Origin: Caryophanon tenue
GTDB lineage: Bacteria; Bacillota; Bacilli; Bacillales_A; Planococcaceae
Assembly: GCF_001700315.1 (NCBI RefSeq)
Contig: NZ_MASJ01000003.1
Location: forward strand, 310,001 to 374,000
Direction: 5' to 3'
DNA length: 64,000 nucleotides
Shown here piece by piece: positions 46,896 to 54,821 of the stretch; the stretch's first letter is position 1, and the number at the start of each line of letters is the position of its first letter. The notes under the pieces were generated by a model. That model made no database searches. It saw only the letters and a list, made by a program, of their open reading frames with translations, and was not told where the DNA came from. The position numbers and the translations under genes are program-made.

Positions 46896-47864
46896 ATGTT
46901 ACGTTCTATGTATTCAGGTATCTCAGGGTTAAAAAACTTCCAAACTAAACTGGATGTTATTGGTAATAATATTTCTAACGTAAATACGCACGGGTTTAAA
47001 AAAGGCCGTGTTATGTTTAAAGATTTATTATCACAATCAAATGCAGGTGCATCAGCGCCAACAACAACACGTGGTGGTGTCAACCCAACACAAATCGGCT
47101 TAGGAGCACAAATTGGTGGTATTGATACAATCCACGGTACAGGCTCACTTCAAACAACAGCACGACCATTAGACTTAGCCCTTTCAGGTGATGGCTTCTT
47201 CATGGTAGCAGACTCAACAGCAGCACCAGAAGATGGCGTCATTGATGTGACGGGAGAAGACGCATTTGCGAATATTGCGTATACACGTGCAGGAAACTTC
47301 TATATGGATGAAAACGGCTATTTAGTAAACCCAGATGGTAAATACTTAGTCGGTGTACGTGCGGATGAATACGCAGATACATTAGAAGACGAAGGTGTTT
47401 TAATGGACGATAAACCAAACGTTGCCGGTGATGAAGGTGCCAACCTTTTTGATGAAGATGGTATTTTAACACCTGGTGAAGGGGAAGTCGGCACAATCCG
47501 TATACCAACATCAGCACAGCAAATTAGTATTGGGCAAGATGGTACGGTATCGTATACAGACCAAAATGGTGAACTTAAATTTGCAGGTCAATTAATTTTA
47601 GCGAAATTCGCGAACCCAGGTGGTTTAGAGAAAGTTGGCGGTAACTATTACCGTGAAACAGCAAACTCAGGCGCAGCGTATGCACAAGTAGCAACGGTGG
47701 CAGGTATGGCATCGATTGTATCAGGCTCTTTGGAAATGTCGAACGTTGACTTATCAGAAGAATTCACAGAAATGATTGTTGCACAACGTGGTTTCCAAGC
47801 AAACTCACGTATTATTACGACAGCAGATGAAATTTTACAAGAATTAGTAAACTTAAAACGTTAA
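46896..47864 (+). CDS. flgE: Flagellar hook protein FlgE
   Basis: FlgE polymerises into the hook. The 322-residue product has the terminal motifs of the hook/rod family: MLRSMYSGISGLKNF with NNISNVNTHGFKK, and the C-terminal SNVDLSEEFTEMIVAQRGFQ. Compared with the about 264-residue B. subtilis protein it carries extra sequence near residues 150-200, very rich in Asp/Glu/Gly (DEYADTLEDEGVLMDD, NLFDEDGILTPGEGEVG). The ATG at 46896 follows AAAGGAGAA. Confidence 0.95.
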   Translation: MLRSMYSGISGLKNFQTKLDVIGNNISNVNTHGFKKGRVMFKDLLSQSNAGASAPTTTRGGVNPTQIGLGAQIGGIDTIHGTGSLQTTARPLDLALSGDGFFMVADSTAAPEDGVIDVTGEDAFANIAYTRAGNFYMDENGYLVNPDGKYLVGVRADEYADTLEDEGVLMDDKPNVAGDEGANLFDEDGILTPGEGEVGTIRIPTSAQQISIGQDGTVSYTDQNGELKFAGQLILAKFANPGGLEKVGGNYYRETANSGAAYAQVATVAGMASIVSGSLEMSNVDLSEEFTEMIVAQRGFQANSRIITTADEILQELVNLKR

Positions 47865-47897
47865 TGACCGTATAATAGGGCATTAAATTCATTGTAG

Positions 47898-47941
47898 AGG
47901 AGGGTCGGGCCGGCTCTTATTTAAGCACCGGCCCTAAATCA
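47898..47941 (+). promoter_or_regulatory. Split ribosome binding site of flbD with an intervening hairpin
   Basis: A strong Shine-Dalgarno AGGAGG (47898-47903) is 38 bases from the flbD ATG (47942), too far to act directly. Between them GGGCCGG (47907-47913) and CCGGCCC (47928-47934) form a perfect, very GC-rich 7-bp stem with a 14-base loop. When folded, only 3 plus 7 unpaired bases remain between Shine-Dalgarno and ATG, a normal spacing. No other start codon lies at normal distance from the AGGAGG. Confidence 0.7.
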
Positions 47942-48166
47942 ATGATTGAATTACAAAAGTTAAACGGAAAGCCATTTACATTGAATGCAATATACATAGA
48001 AACGATCGAAGCGAATCCTGATACAACCATTATGCTGACAAATAAAACGAAGTATATTGTGTTGAATTCTGTTGAGGATGTTCGTCGTCAAGTGACACAG
48101 TTTTACTTGAATGTACAAATTTTATCGAACCCGCATCTACGAGGTGATGAAGATGAAGAAGAATAA
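47942..48166 (+). CDS. swrD: Flagellar protein FlbD / SwrD
   Basis: This 74-residue protein is the FlbD family member called SwrD in B. subtilis, where it increases flagellar motor power and is needed for swarming. MIELQKLNGKPFTLNAIYIE and the DTTIMLTNKTKYIVL strand are typical. The start at 47942 is fixed by family alignment, although the ribosome site is unusually distant and separated by a hairpin. It overlaps fliL by 14 bases. Confidence 0.9.
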   Translation: MIELQKLNGKPFTLNAIYIETIEANPDTTIMLTNKTKYIVLNSVEDVRRQVTQFYLNVQILSNPHLRGDEDEEE

Positions 48167-48593
48167 AACAATGAATGTCATGATTATTATTCTAGTAACC
48201 ATTTTATTATTAGGGGTTGTTGGGATAGTTGTCGTAAAAAAACTTGGTGAAAATAATGCAGAAAATACGTCTGCGCTAGAGCCTTCAATTGATGAAATTT
48301 TAGTATCATCTGTAGATGTACCAGAGTTAACAACAAACTTAATGGATAATAAATTCGTACGTATTTCTTTAAAAATTCAAACAAACAGTGAAGATGCTGC
48401 TGCTGAATTAACAAAACGAGATTTCCAAACGAACAATATTGTTATTCAAACCTTATCAGAAATGTCTTCAACAGATTTAGAAGGCAAAACTGGTAAAATT
48501 GATTTCCAAAATACAATTAAAGTACAGCTAAACGAATTAATGCAACAAGGTGAAGTACAGAAAGTTTACATTACTTCATACATTATTCAGTAA
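48153..48593 (+). CDS. fliL: Flagellar basal body-associated protein FliL
   Basis: FliL surrounds the stator units and supports motor function. The 146-residue product has a short cytoplasmic start, one transmembrane segment (about residues 8-28: MIIILVTILLLGVVGIVVV) and an extracytoplasmic SPFH-like domain ending VQKVYITSYIIQ. The ATG at 48153 is 6 bases after GAGGTG; ATG 48147 directly adjoins that site. Confidence 0.92.
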   Translation: MKKNKTMNVMIIILVTILLLGVVGIVVVKKLGENNAENTSALEPSIDEILVSSVDVPELTTNLMDNKFVRISLKIQTNSEDAAAELTKRDFQTNNIVIQTLSEMSSTDLEGKTGKIDFQNTIKVQLNELMQQGEVQKVYITSYIIQ

Positions 48594-48626
48594 GCAGTCT
48601 GATGAGAAGAAATAGGAGGTGGGCAA

Positions 48627-49622
48627 ATGGCAGGAGATGTGTTGTCGCAATCTGAAATTGATGCGCTACTCTCAGCGATTTCAACAGGAGAGATGACGGC
48701 AGAAGATGCGAAAAAGGACGAAGAAACGCGTAAAGTAAAATCATATGACTTTAAACGTGCCCTTCGCTTTTCAAAAGACCAAATCCGAAGTTTGACCCGA
48801 ATACACGAAAACTTTGCGCGATTATTGACAACGTTCTTTTCTGCGCAATTACGAAACTACGTGCAAATTACGGTTGTGTCGGTAGATCAAATTCCGTTTG
48901 AAGAATTTGTCCGCTCGATTCCGAATATGACATTGATAAATGTGTTCGAAGTGCCACCATTAGATGGCAATATTTTAATGGAGATTCATCCAAATATTGC
49001 GTATTCCATGATGGACCGTTTAATGGGAGGTACAGGTGGCAGTTATAGCAATGTTGATAATTTAACGGAAATTGAAACGAAAATTATGACGAATTTATTT
49101 GAACGTTCGTTTGATAATTTACGTGAAGCGTGGGAGAATGTTGCAGAAATTGATCCGATTTTAGTGGAATTAGAAGTGAATCCCCAGTTTTTACAAATGA
49201 TTTCACCGAATGAAACGGTGATTGTCATTTCATTAAATACCATTATCGGTGATACAAGCGGCATGATTAATATTTGTATTCCGCATGTTGTACTAGAGCC
49301 AATCGTACCGAATTTATCGGTACGCTATTGGATGCAATCAAATACGAAGCAAATGTCGGATGAGCAAATCCGCACATTAGAAGGTCGTGTTAAGCAAGCT
49401 TCATTACCAGTCGTGACAGAATTAGGGGCAACGGATATTTCGGTGCAAGATTTCTTAACGATGCAAATTGGTGATGTCTTGCAGTTAAATCAAAAAATAG
49501 AAGATCCATTAACGATTAAAGTAGGGACATTGCCTAAGTTTACAGGGCAAGCAGGGAAGGTCGGTAAAAAGATGGCCGTACAAATTCTTGACCCACTGAA
49601 AGGAGCTGACGAACATGAGTGA
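48627..49622 (+). CDS. fliM: Flagellar motor switch protein FliM
   Basis: FliM is the middle part of the C ring and binds phospho-CheY. The 331-residue product starts with the CheY-binding peptide VLSQSEIDALLSAI, followed by a CheC-like middle domain with LMGGTGG and a C-terminal SpoA/FliN-like domain (ISVQDFLTMQIGDVLQL). AGGAGGTG precedes the start; it overlaps fliY by 8 bases. Confidence 0.97.
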   Translation: MAGDVLSQSEIDALLSAISTGEMTAEDAKKDEETRKVKSYDFKRALRFSKDQIRSLTRIHENFARLLTTFFSAQLRNYVQITVVSVDQIPFEEFVRSIPNMTLINVFEVPPLDGNILMEIHPNIAYSMMDRLMGGTGGSYSNVDNLTEIETKIMTNLFERSFDNLREAWENVAEIDPILVELEVNPQFLQMISPNETVIVISLNTIIGDTSGMINICIPHVVLEPIVPNLSVRYWMQSNTKQMSDEQIRTLEGRVKQASLPVVTELGATDISVQDFLTMQIGDVLQLNQKIEDPLTIKVGTLPKFTGQAGKVGKKMAVQILDPLKGADEHE

Positions 49623-50928
49623 TGATATGCTTTCACAAGAAGAAATTGAAGCCCTATTACGAGGCGAAACGTTAGGAGAACCAACTCCGCCAACAGACAA
49701 TACGTCAGTGCCACAAGATGATTTGCATGTGGATGATTATCTGGATTCATTGGAGCAAGATGCACTAGGTGAAGTAGGTAACATTTCATTTGGTAGTTCG
49801 GCAACTGCGTTATCGGCATTACTTGGTCAAAAAGTCGATATTACAACACCACATTTAGCGATGATTAATCGCAGTCGCTTAGAGGAAGAGTTTCCACATC
49901 CTTATGTAGCGATTCAAGTAGAATATACAACAGGTTTATCAGGCATGAATGTGCTTGTCATTAAACAATCAGACGCAGCCATTATTGCGGACTTAATGTT
50001 AGGTGGCGACGGGTTAAACCCGAGCAACGACTTAAGTGAAATTCAATTATCGGCTGTGCAAGAAGCGATGAACCAAATGATGGGTTCTGCCGCTACATCG
50101 ATGTCAACGATGTTCAATCAAAAGGTGGATATTTCACCACCAACGATTGATTTAATGAATATTTCTAAAAATGAAGGACGCGACAATATCCCAGATGAAG
50201 ACCTTCTTGTGAAAATTTCGTTCCGTTTACGCGTTGGTGAGCTAATTGATTCAAATTTAATGCAACTTTTACCTTTGAACTTTAGTAAAAAAATCGTAAA
50301 ATCATTAATGGGAGAACCAGATGGTATTGATAGCGTAGAACAAGCAGCGCCATCATTGCAAAAAGAGCAACCAGCAGCGGTTCAACCACAAATGCAGCAA
50401 CCGGTTTATGAACAACAGCCAATGCAAGAACCACAAATGCAACAACCAATGTATCAACAACAACCGGTACAGCCACAAATGCAACAGCCGATGTATCAGC
50501 AACCACCTGTACAACCGCAAATGCAACAGCCAATGTACCAGCAACCACCCGTACAGCAACCGATGTATCAACAGCAACCGGTACAGCCAGCGTATCAGCA
50601 ACCTGCTGTAAATGTACAGCAAGCACAGTTTGCAAGCTTTGATGCACCGCAAATGACGGCGAATGAAACGCAAAATTTAAATATGTTACTTGATATTCCA
50701 TTACAAGTAACGGTAGAATTAGGTCGCACGAAGCGCTCAGTAAAAGAAATTTTAGAGCTAACGAGTGGATCTATTATTGAACTAGATAAGCTTGCAGGTG
50801 AGCCTGTCGATATTTTAGTCAATAGCCGTTTAATTGCAAAAGGTGAAGTTGTCGTTATTGATGAAAACTTTGGCGTGCGTATTACAGACATTGTGAGTCA
50901 AACGGATCGCTTAAATAATTTAAGATAG
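49615..50928 (+). CDS. fliY: Flagellar motor switch phosphatase FliY
   Basis: FliY combines a CheY-phosphate phosphatase and a FliN-like C-ring subunit. The 437-residue product has an N-terminal FliM-like peptide (MLSQEEIEALLRG), a CheC-like domain with two E-x3-N helices (DALGEVGNISFGS; LSAVQEAMNQMMGS), a Gln/Pro/Met-rich repetitive linker (residues 258-330), and a C-terminal SpoA domain (VTVELGRTKRSVKEIL). It is clearly longer than B. subtilis FliY because of this linker. Confidence 0.96.
   Translation: MSDDMLSQEEIEALLRGETLGEPTPPTDNTSVPQDDLHVDDYLDSLEQDALGEVGNISFGSSATALSALLGQKVDITTPHLAMINRSRLEEEFPHPYVAIQVEYTTGLSGMNVLVIKQSDAAIIADLMLGGDGLNPSNDLSEIQLSAVQEAMNQMMGSAATSMSTMFNQKVDISPPTIDLMNISKNEGRDNIPDEDLLVKISFRLRVGELIDSNLMQLLPLNFSKKIVKSLMGEPDGIDSVEQAAPSLQKEQPAAVQPQMQQPVYEQQPMQEPQMQQPMYQQQPVQPQMQQPMYQQPPVQPQMQQPMYQQPPVQQPMYQQQPVQPAYQQPAVNVQQAQFASFDAPQMTANETQNLNMLLDIPLQVTVELGRTKRSVKEILELTSGSIIELDKLAGEPVDILVNSRLIAKGEVVVIDENFGVRITDIVSQTDRLNNLR
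50386..50604 (+). repeat. In-frame tandem repeat in the fliY linker
   Basis: The 219 bases encode repeats of the unit PQMQQPMYQQPPVQ (14 residues, 42 bases) with variants such as MYQQQPVQ and VYEQQPMQ. Units differ by few bases, so repeat-number changes by slipped replication are likely. The linker lies between the CheC-like and FliN-like domains. Confidence 0.85.
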
Positions 50929-50948
50929 TTTAATTGGAGGAATGAATG

Positions 50949-51311
50949 ATGGGAAATCGTATTCTAATCGTAGATGACGCGGCTTTCATGCGTATGATGA
51001 TTAAAGATATTTTAACGAAAAATGGTTATGAAGTTGTAGGAGAAGCAGCAGATGGAACACAAGCTGTTGAAAAATACAATGAATTAAAGCCAGATTTAGT
51101 AACGATGGATATTACAATGCCAGAAAAAGATGGTATTGCAGCATTAAAAGAAATTAAAGCAACGAACCCGAATGCTACAGTAATTATGTGTTCTGCAATG
51201 GGGCAACAAGCGATGGTAATTGACGCAATCCAAGCGGGTGCAAAAGACTTTATCGTAAAACCATTCCAAGCAGACCGTGTAATCGAAGCCATTCAAAAAG
51301 CTTTAGGTTAA
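50949..51311 (+). CDS. cheY: Chemotaxis response regulator CheY
   Basis: CheY carries the signal from CheA to FliM. The 120-residue receiver domain has the acidic pair Asp9/Asp10, phospho-acceptor Asp54 (LVTMDITMP), CSAMGQQ and Lys in FIVKPFQ, and is nearly identical in layout to B. subtilis CheY. Of two adjoining ATGs, 50949 lies 8 bases after GGAGG and gives the 120-residue length. Confidence 0.97.
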   Translation: MGNRILIVDDAAFMRMMIKDILTKNGYEVVGEAADGTQAVEKYNELKPDLVTMDITMPEKDGIAALKEIKATNPNATVIMCSAMGQQAMVIDAIQAGAKDFIVKPFQADRVIEAIQKALG

Positions 51312-51315
51312 TACG

Positions 51316-51978
51316 ATGCATGCACGAATGATTTTGACACGACTGAAACAAAGTGCACTCGCAATTGTGTTAATGATTGTTGCTTTTGGAGCACCTATAC
51401 ATACCCAGGCTTCCGTAAGCGACAACATTAATGCGACGCAAGAGTGTTTACAAAATCCTGACGTTGCATGCCCAGATACTACACCTACAGCTGCCGAAAT
51501 GGAAACTCCGTCGGCAGCTGTTAGTTTTAATGCTTGGGAATATGTGAAGATGCTCGGTACGTTTGTACTTGTCATTGCACTGTTATTCCTCGTTTTAAAG
51601 TTTGTAACAAAGCGTAATCAGCGTGTACAGCAACATGCGCTCATGCAAAATTTAGGTGGCGTACCAGTAGGGCAACAAAAGTCGATTCAGCTCGTAAAAG
51701 TAGGGAACAAAATTATGATGGTCGGTGTAGGTGACAATGTTCAGCTTTTAAAAGAGTTGGATGATCAGGAAGAAATTGAAGCATTATTATCGATTTATAA
51801 TGCTCAACAGTCAGATGAAGAATTGTTACCATATTTTATGAAGTTTTTCAAAAAGAAACAGCAATCAGCTCCGCCACAAGATTTCGGAGCAGAGTTAAAT
51901 AAACGGTTAGCAGAAATTAAGCAAGGTCGAGCGCAAGAACTCGAGCAGTGGCGTCAAAAGGAGGACAATGAGCGATGA
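51316..51978 (+). CDS. fliZ: Flagellar biosynthesis protein FliO/FliZ
   Basis: FliO (called FliZ in B. subtilis) helps assemble the FliP ring of the export gate. The 220-residue product has a signal peptide (about residues 1-32, cut likely near TQASVS), a short extracellular part with two Cys, one transmembrane segment (about residues 79-98: MLGTFVLVIALLFLVLKFV) and a charged cytoplasmic tail. It begins 4 bases after cheY with a weak ribosome site and overlaps fliP by 4 bases. Confidence 0.9.
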   Translation: MHARMILTRLKQSALAIVLMIVAFGAPIHTQASVSDNINATQECLQNPDVACPDTTPTAAEMETPSAAVSFNAWEYVKMLGTFVLVIALLFLVLKFVTKRNQRVQQHALMQNLGGVPVGQQKSIQLVKVGNKIMMVGVGDNVQLLKELDDQEEIEALLSIYNAQQSDEELLPYFMKFFKKKQQSAPPQDFGAELNKRLAEIKQGRAQELEQWRQKEDNER

Positions 51979-52640
51979 ATGATTTTATTAGCATTTTCGC
52001 TGATAGTGATCCAACAAACGTCTCGACCTCAGTGAAATTACTTTTATTATTAACGGTGCTGTCGTTAGCGCCAAGTATTTTGATTTTAATGACATCGTTT
52101 TTACGAATCGTGATTGTGTTGTCATTTGTGCGTACGGCACTTGCGACAGGGCAAATGCCGCCAAACCAAGTGATTATCGGATTGGCATTATTTTTAACAT
52201 TCTTCGTTATGACACCGGTGCTTTCGCAAGTAAATGAAGAGGCGTTGCAGCCATTATTTGCAGAAGAGATTGGATTAGAAGAAGCGTATGACCGTGCGGC
52301 TGGTCCGTTTAAGGAATTTATGGCTGAGCATACACGTCAGCAAGACTTGGAGCTATTTTTAGAATATAACGGAGCGGAAGCACCTGCATCAGTTGATGAG
52401 ATTCCGTTAACGATGTTAGTGCCAGCATTTGTTATTAGTGAATTAAAAACAGCATTCCAGATGGGCTTCATGATTTTCATTCCATTTATTGTGATTGATA
52501 TGATTGTAGCCAGCGTATTAATGGCGATGGGGATGATGATGTTACCACCTGTTATGATTTCGTTGCCATTTAAAATTTTATTATTCGTATTAGTCGATGG
52601 TTGGTATTTAGTGATGAAATCGTTATTAGTGAGTTTTTAG
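51975..52640 (+). CDS. fliP: Flagellar export gate protein FliP
   Basis: FliP forms the core ring of the export gate in the MS ring. The 221-residue membrane protein has several hydrophobic segments and the signatures ILIMTSFLRIVIVLSFVR and PFIVIDMIVASVLMAMGMM. It is followed by fliQ and fliR in the standard order. Confidence 0.97.
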   Translation: MNDFISIFADSDPTNVSTSVKLLLLLTVLSLAPSILILMTSFLRIVIVLSFVRTALATGQMPPNQVIIGLALFLTFFVMTPVLSQVNEEALQPLFAEEIGLEEAYDRAAGPFKEFMAEHTRQQDLELFLEYNGAEAPASVDEIPLTMLVPAFVISELKTAFQMGFMIFIPFIVIDMIVASVLMAMGMMMLPPVMISLPFKILLFVLVDGWYLVMKSLLVSF

Positions 52641-52652
52641 GGGGGAACGCAT

Positions 52653-52922
52653 ATGACACAAGAAATGGTAGTGAAAATTGCAGAGCAAGCAGTATGGGTT
52701 ATTTTGCTTGTTTCAGGTCCCCTTATGCTCATTGCACTTATTATCGGGTTGCTCGTAAGTATTTTCCAAGCAACAACATCGATTCAAGAACAAACATTAG
52801 CGTTCGTCCCAAAAATTATCGGTGTACTAGTCGGTATTGTTCTTTTTGGGCCGTGGATGTTGTCACATACGACAAGCTATTTTTATGATATTATGAACAA
52901 TTTAACGCGTTATATAGGGTGA
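52653..52922 (+). CDS. fliQ: Flagellar export gate protein FliQ
   Basis: FliQ is the small two-transmembrane gate subunit. The 89-residue product has LIIGLLVSIFQATTSIQEQT and KIIGVLVGIVLFGPWM, both highly conserved. A G-rich ribosome site (GGGGGGAA) precedes it. Confidence 0.97.
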   Translation: MTQEMVVKIAEQAVWVILLVSGPLMLIALIIGLLVSIFQATTSIQEQTLAFVPKIIGVLVGIVLFGPWMLSHTTSYFYDIMNNLTRYIG

Positions 52923-52926
52923 GTAA

Positions 52927-53706
52927 ATGGAAGAATTAATCCCCAAAATCACAATCTTTTTGTTAATTATGGCGCGTTTAACGGCATTTTTTGTGACTGT
53001 CCCGTTTTTCTCGTATCGTACAATTCCGAGCCAAGCCAAAATTGCGATTCCTGTCGTATTGGCATGGACGATGTACTATACATTATCAGCGGACGTCGCC
53101 ATTGCATTTGATGGCACGTATATTTTATATGTGCTGAAAGAAGTAGTGGTCGGTTTAATGCTTGGCTTAATGGCGCAGCTTATTATGGCAGCGGTCCAAA
53201 TTGCAGGTGGCTTAATCGACTTCCAAATGGGTTTTGCGATTGCCAATGTTATCGATCCGCAAACCGGAGCACAAAGTCCGATTACCGGGCAATTATTTAA
53301 TATTTTAGCGTTACTGACGTTGTTAGCGATTGATGGGCATCATCTGTTATTAGATGGGATTTATTATAGCTATCAATATATCGCATTAGATGATTTAGCG
53401 TTGCATACTGGTGATGAATCTTATGCATGGTTTATGTTTAAAGTAATGTCAACGATGTTTGCAATTGCATTTCAAATGTCAGCACCTGTTATTGCAGCAC
53501 TCTTTTTAGTAACACTAGCGTTAGGGATTGTCGGGAAAACAGTACCTCAGATGAACATTTTCGTTGTGGGATTCCCGATTAAAATTATGGCTGGTTTTAT
53601 TTTAATGATTATTGTAATGGGTGTAATGGTTGATGTTATGCGACGTTTAATTGAAGTGATGATTTATGGCTTACGAGATTTTATGACGATATTAGGTGGT
53701 ATGTAA
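52927..53706 (+). CDS. fliR: Flagellar export gate protein FliR
   Basis: FliR is the single-copy export gate subunit. The 259-residue product has about six hydrophobic segments and the family block GLIDFQMGFAIANVIDPQTG followed by SPITGQL. It starts 4 bases after fliQ. Its end is next to flhB, with which it is fused in some bacteria. Confidence 0.96.
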   Translation: MEELIPKITIFLLIMARLTAFFVTVPFFSYRTIPSQAKIAIPVVLAWTMYYTLSADVAIAFDGTYILYVLKEVVVGLMLGLMAQLIMAAVQIAGGLIDFQMGFAIANVIDPQTGAQSPITGQLFNILALLTLLAIDGHHLLLDGIYYSYQYIALDDLALHTGDESYAWFMFKVMSTMFAIAFQMSAPVIAALFLVTLALGIVGKTVPQMNIFVVGFPIKIMAGFILMIIVMGVMVDVMRRLIEVMIYGLRDFMTILGGM

Positions 53707-53707
53707 T

Positions 53708-54796
53708 ATGAATTTATTACTTCGTTTAGACTTGCAATTTTTTGCAGGGGAGAAAACTGAAAAAGCGACGCCCAAAAAACGTCAAGATGCTCGTAAGAAA
53801 GGACAAGTACTGAAAAGCCAAGACGTAACGGCAGCATTATTATTGCTCATTATGTTTTTAGCATTATTTTTCATTGCACCGTTTATGCAAGAACGCATTT
53901 TGAATATTTTGCGGGAGTCGATGGAAACGTATGTCTTGGTAGAAGACTTGTCGATTGAATCAACGATGAAGTTATACGAGACGTATATTATAGAGATGGC
54001 AATCATCGTTGTACCAATAATGGTGATGGGGATGCTCGCGGGAGTGGCTGCGAACCTACTGCAATTTGGTTTTTTATTTACGATGCACCCATTGAAAATG
54101 GATTTAAAAAAGATGGATCCAATTAAAGGGCTTAAAAAAATATTTTCAGTGCGCGCACTTGTCGATTTAGTAAAGTCGATTTTGAAAATTGCCGTTATTG
54201 GTACGGCGACGGTTTTAGTCATTTGGATTTATTTAGAGGATGTGTTAAAGCTCGCCTTTATGGATCCAAAAGACACGATGTCCATGGTGGCTACGTTAAC
54301 GGGCATTATGGGCATTATTGCAGCGCTTGTGTTGTTGCTCGTATCAGTGATTGACTACTTTTATCAACGCTATGACTATGAAAAGAACTTAAAAATGTCG
54401 AAGCAAGACATTAAAGATGAACATAAAAATGTTGAAGGTGACCCACAAATCAAGGGGAAAATTAAACAGAAGCAACGAGAAATGGCGATGCGCCGTATGA
54501 TGCAAGAAGTGCCCAATGCGGACGTTGTCATTACAAACCCGACACACTATGCGATTGCCTTAAAATATGATGGTGATTCGATGGATGCACCAATTGTTAT
54601 CGCAAAAGGGACGGACTTTGTAGCTCAAAAAATAAAATTAATTGCAAAACAGCATGATGTTGTGATGGTTGAAAACCGTCCACTTGCACGTAGCATGTAT
54701 GACCAAGTTGAAATTGGTCAAGCTGTGCCGGACGATTTTTTCAAAGCTGTTGCAGAGGTGCTTGCATATGTATATCGTATTAAACGAAAAATTTGA
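53708..54796 (+). CDS. flhB: Flagellar export switch protein FlhB
   Basis: FlhB sets export specificity; self-cleavage at NPTH, together with FliK, switches export to filament proteins. The 362-residue product starts with LDLQFFAGEKTEKATPKKR, has four transmembrane segments, and the NPTH motif with cleavage expected between Asn277 and Pro278. The ATG at 53708 has AGGTGG upstream. Its C-terminal domain resembles the orphan YlqH at 25819-26112. Confidence 0.97.
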   Translation: MNLLLRLDLQFFAGEKTEKATPKKRQDARKKGQVLKSQDVTAALLLLIMFLALFFIAPFMQERILNILRESMETYVLVEDLSIESTMKLYETYIIEMAIIVVPIMVMGMLAGVAANLLQFGFLFTMHPLKMDLKKMDPIKGLKKIFSVRALVDLVKSILKIAVIGTATVLVIWIYLEDVLKLAFMDPKDTMSMVATLTGIMGIIAALVLLLVSVIDYFYQRYDYEKNLKMSKQDIKDEHKNVEGDPQIKGKIKQKQREMAMRRMMQEVPNADVVITNPTHYAIALKYDGDSMDAPIVIAKGTDFVAQKIKLIAKQHDVVMVENRPLARSMYDQVEIGQAVPDDFFKAVAEVLAYVYRIKRKI

Positions 54797-54821
54797 TTGG
54801 ATGTAATCAGGAGGGACATGT

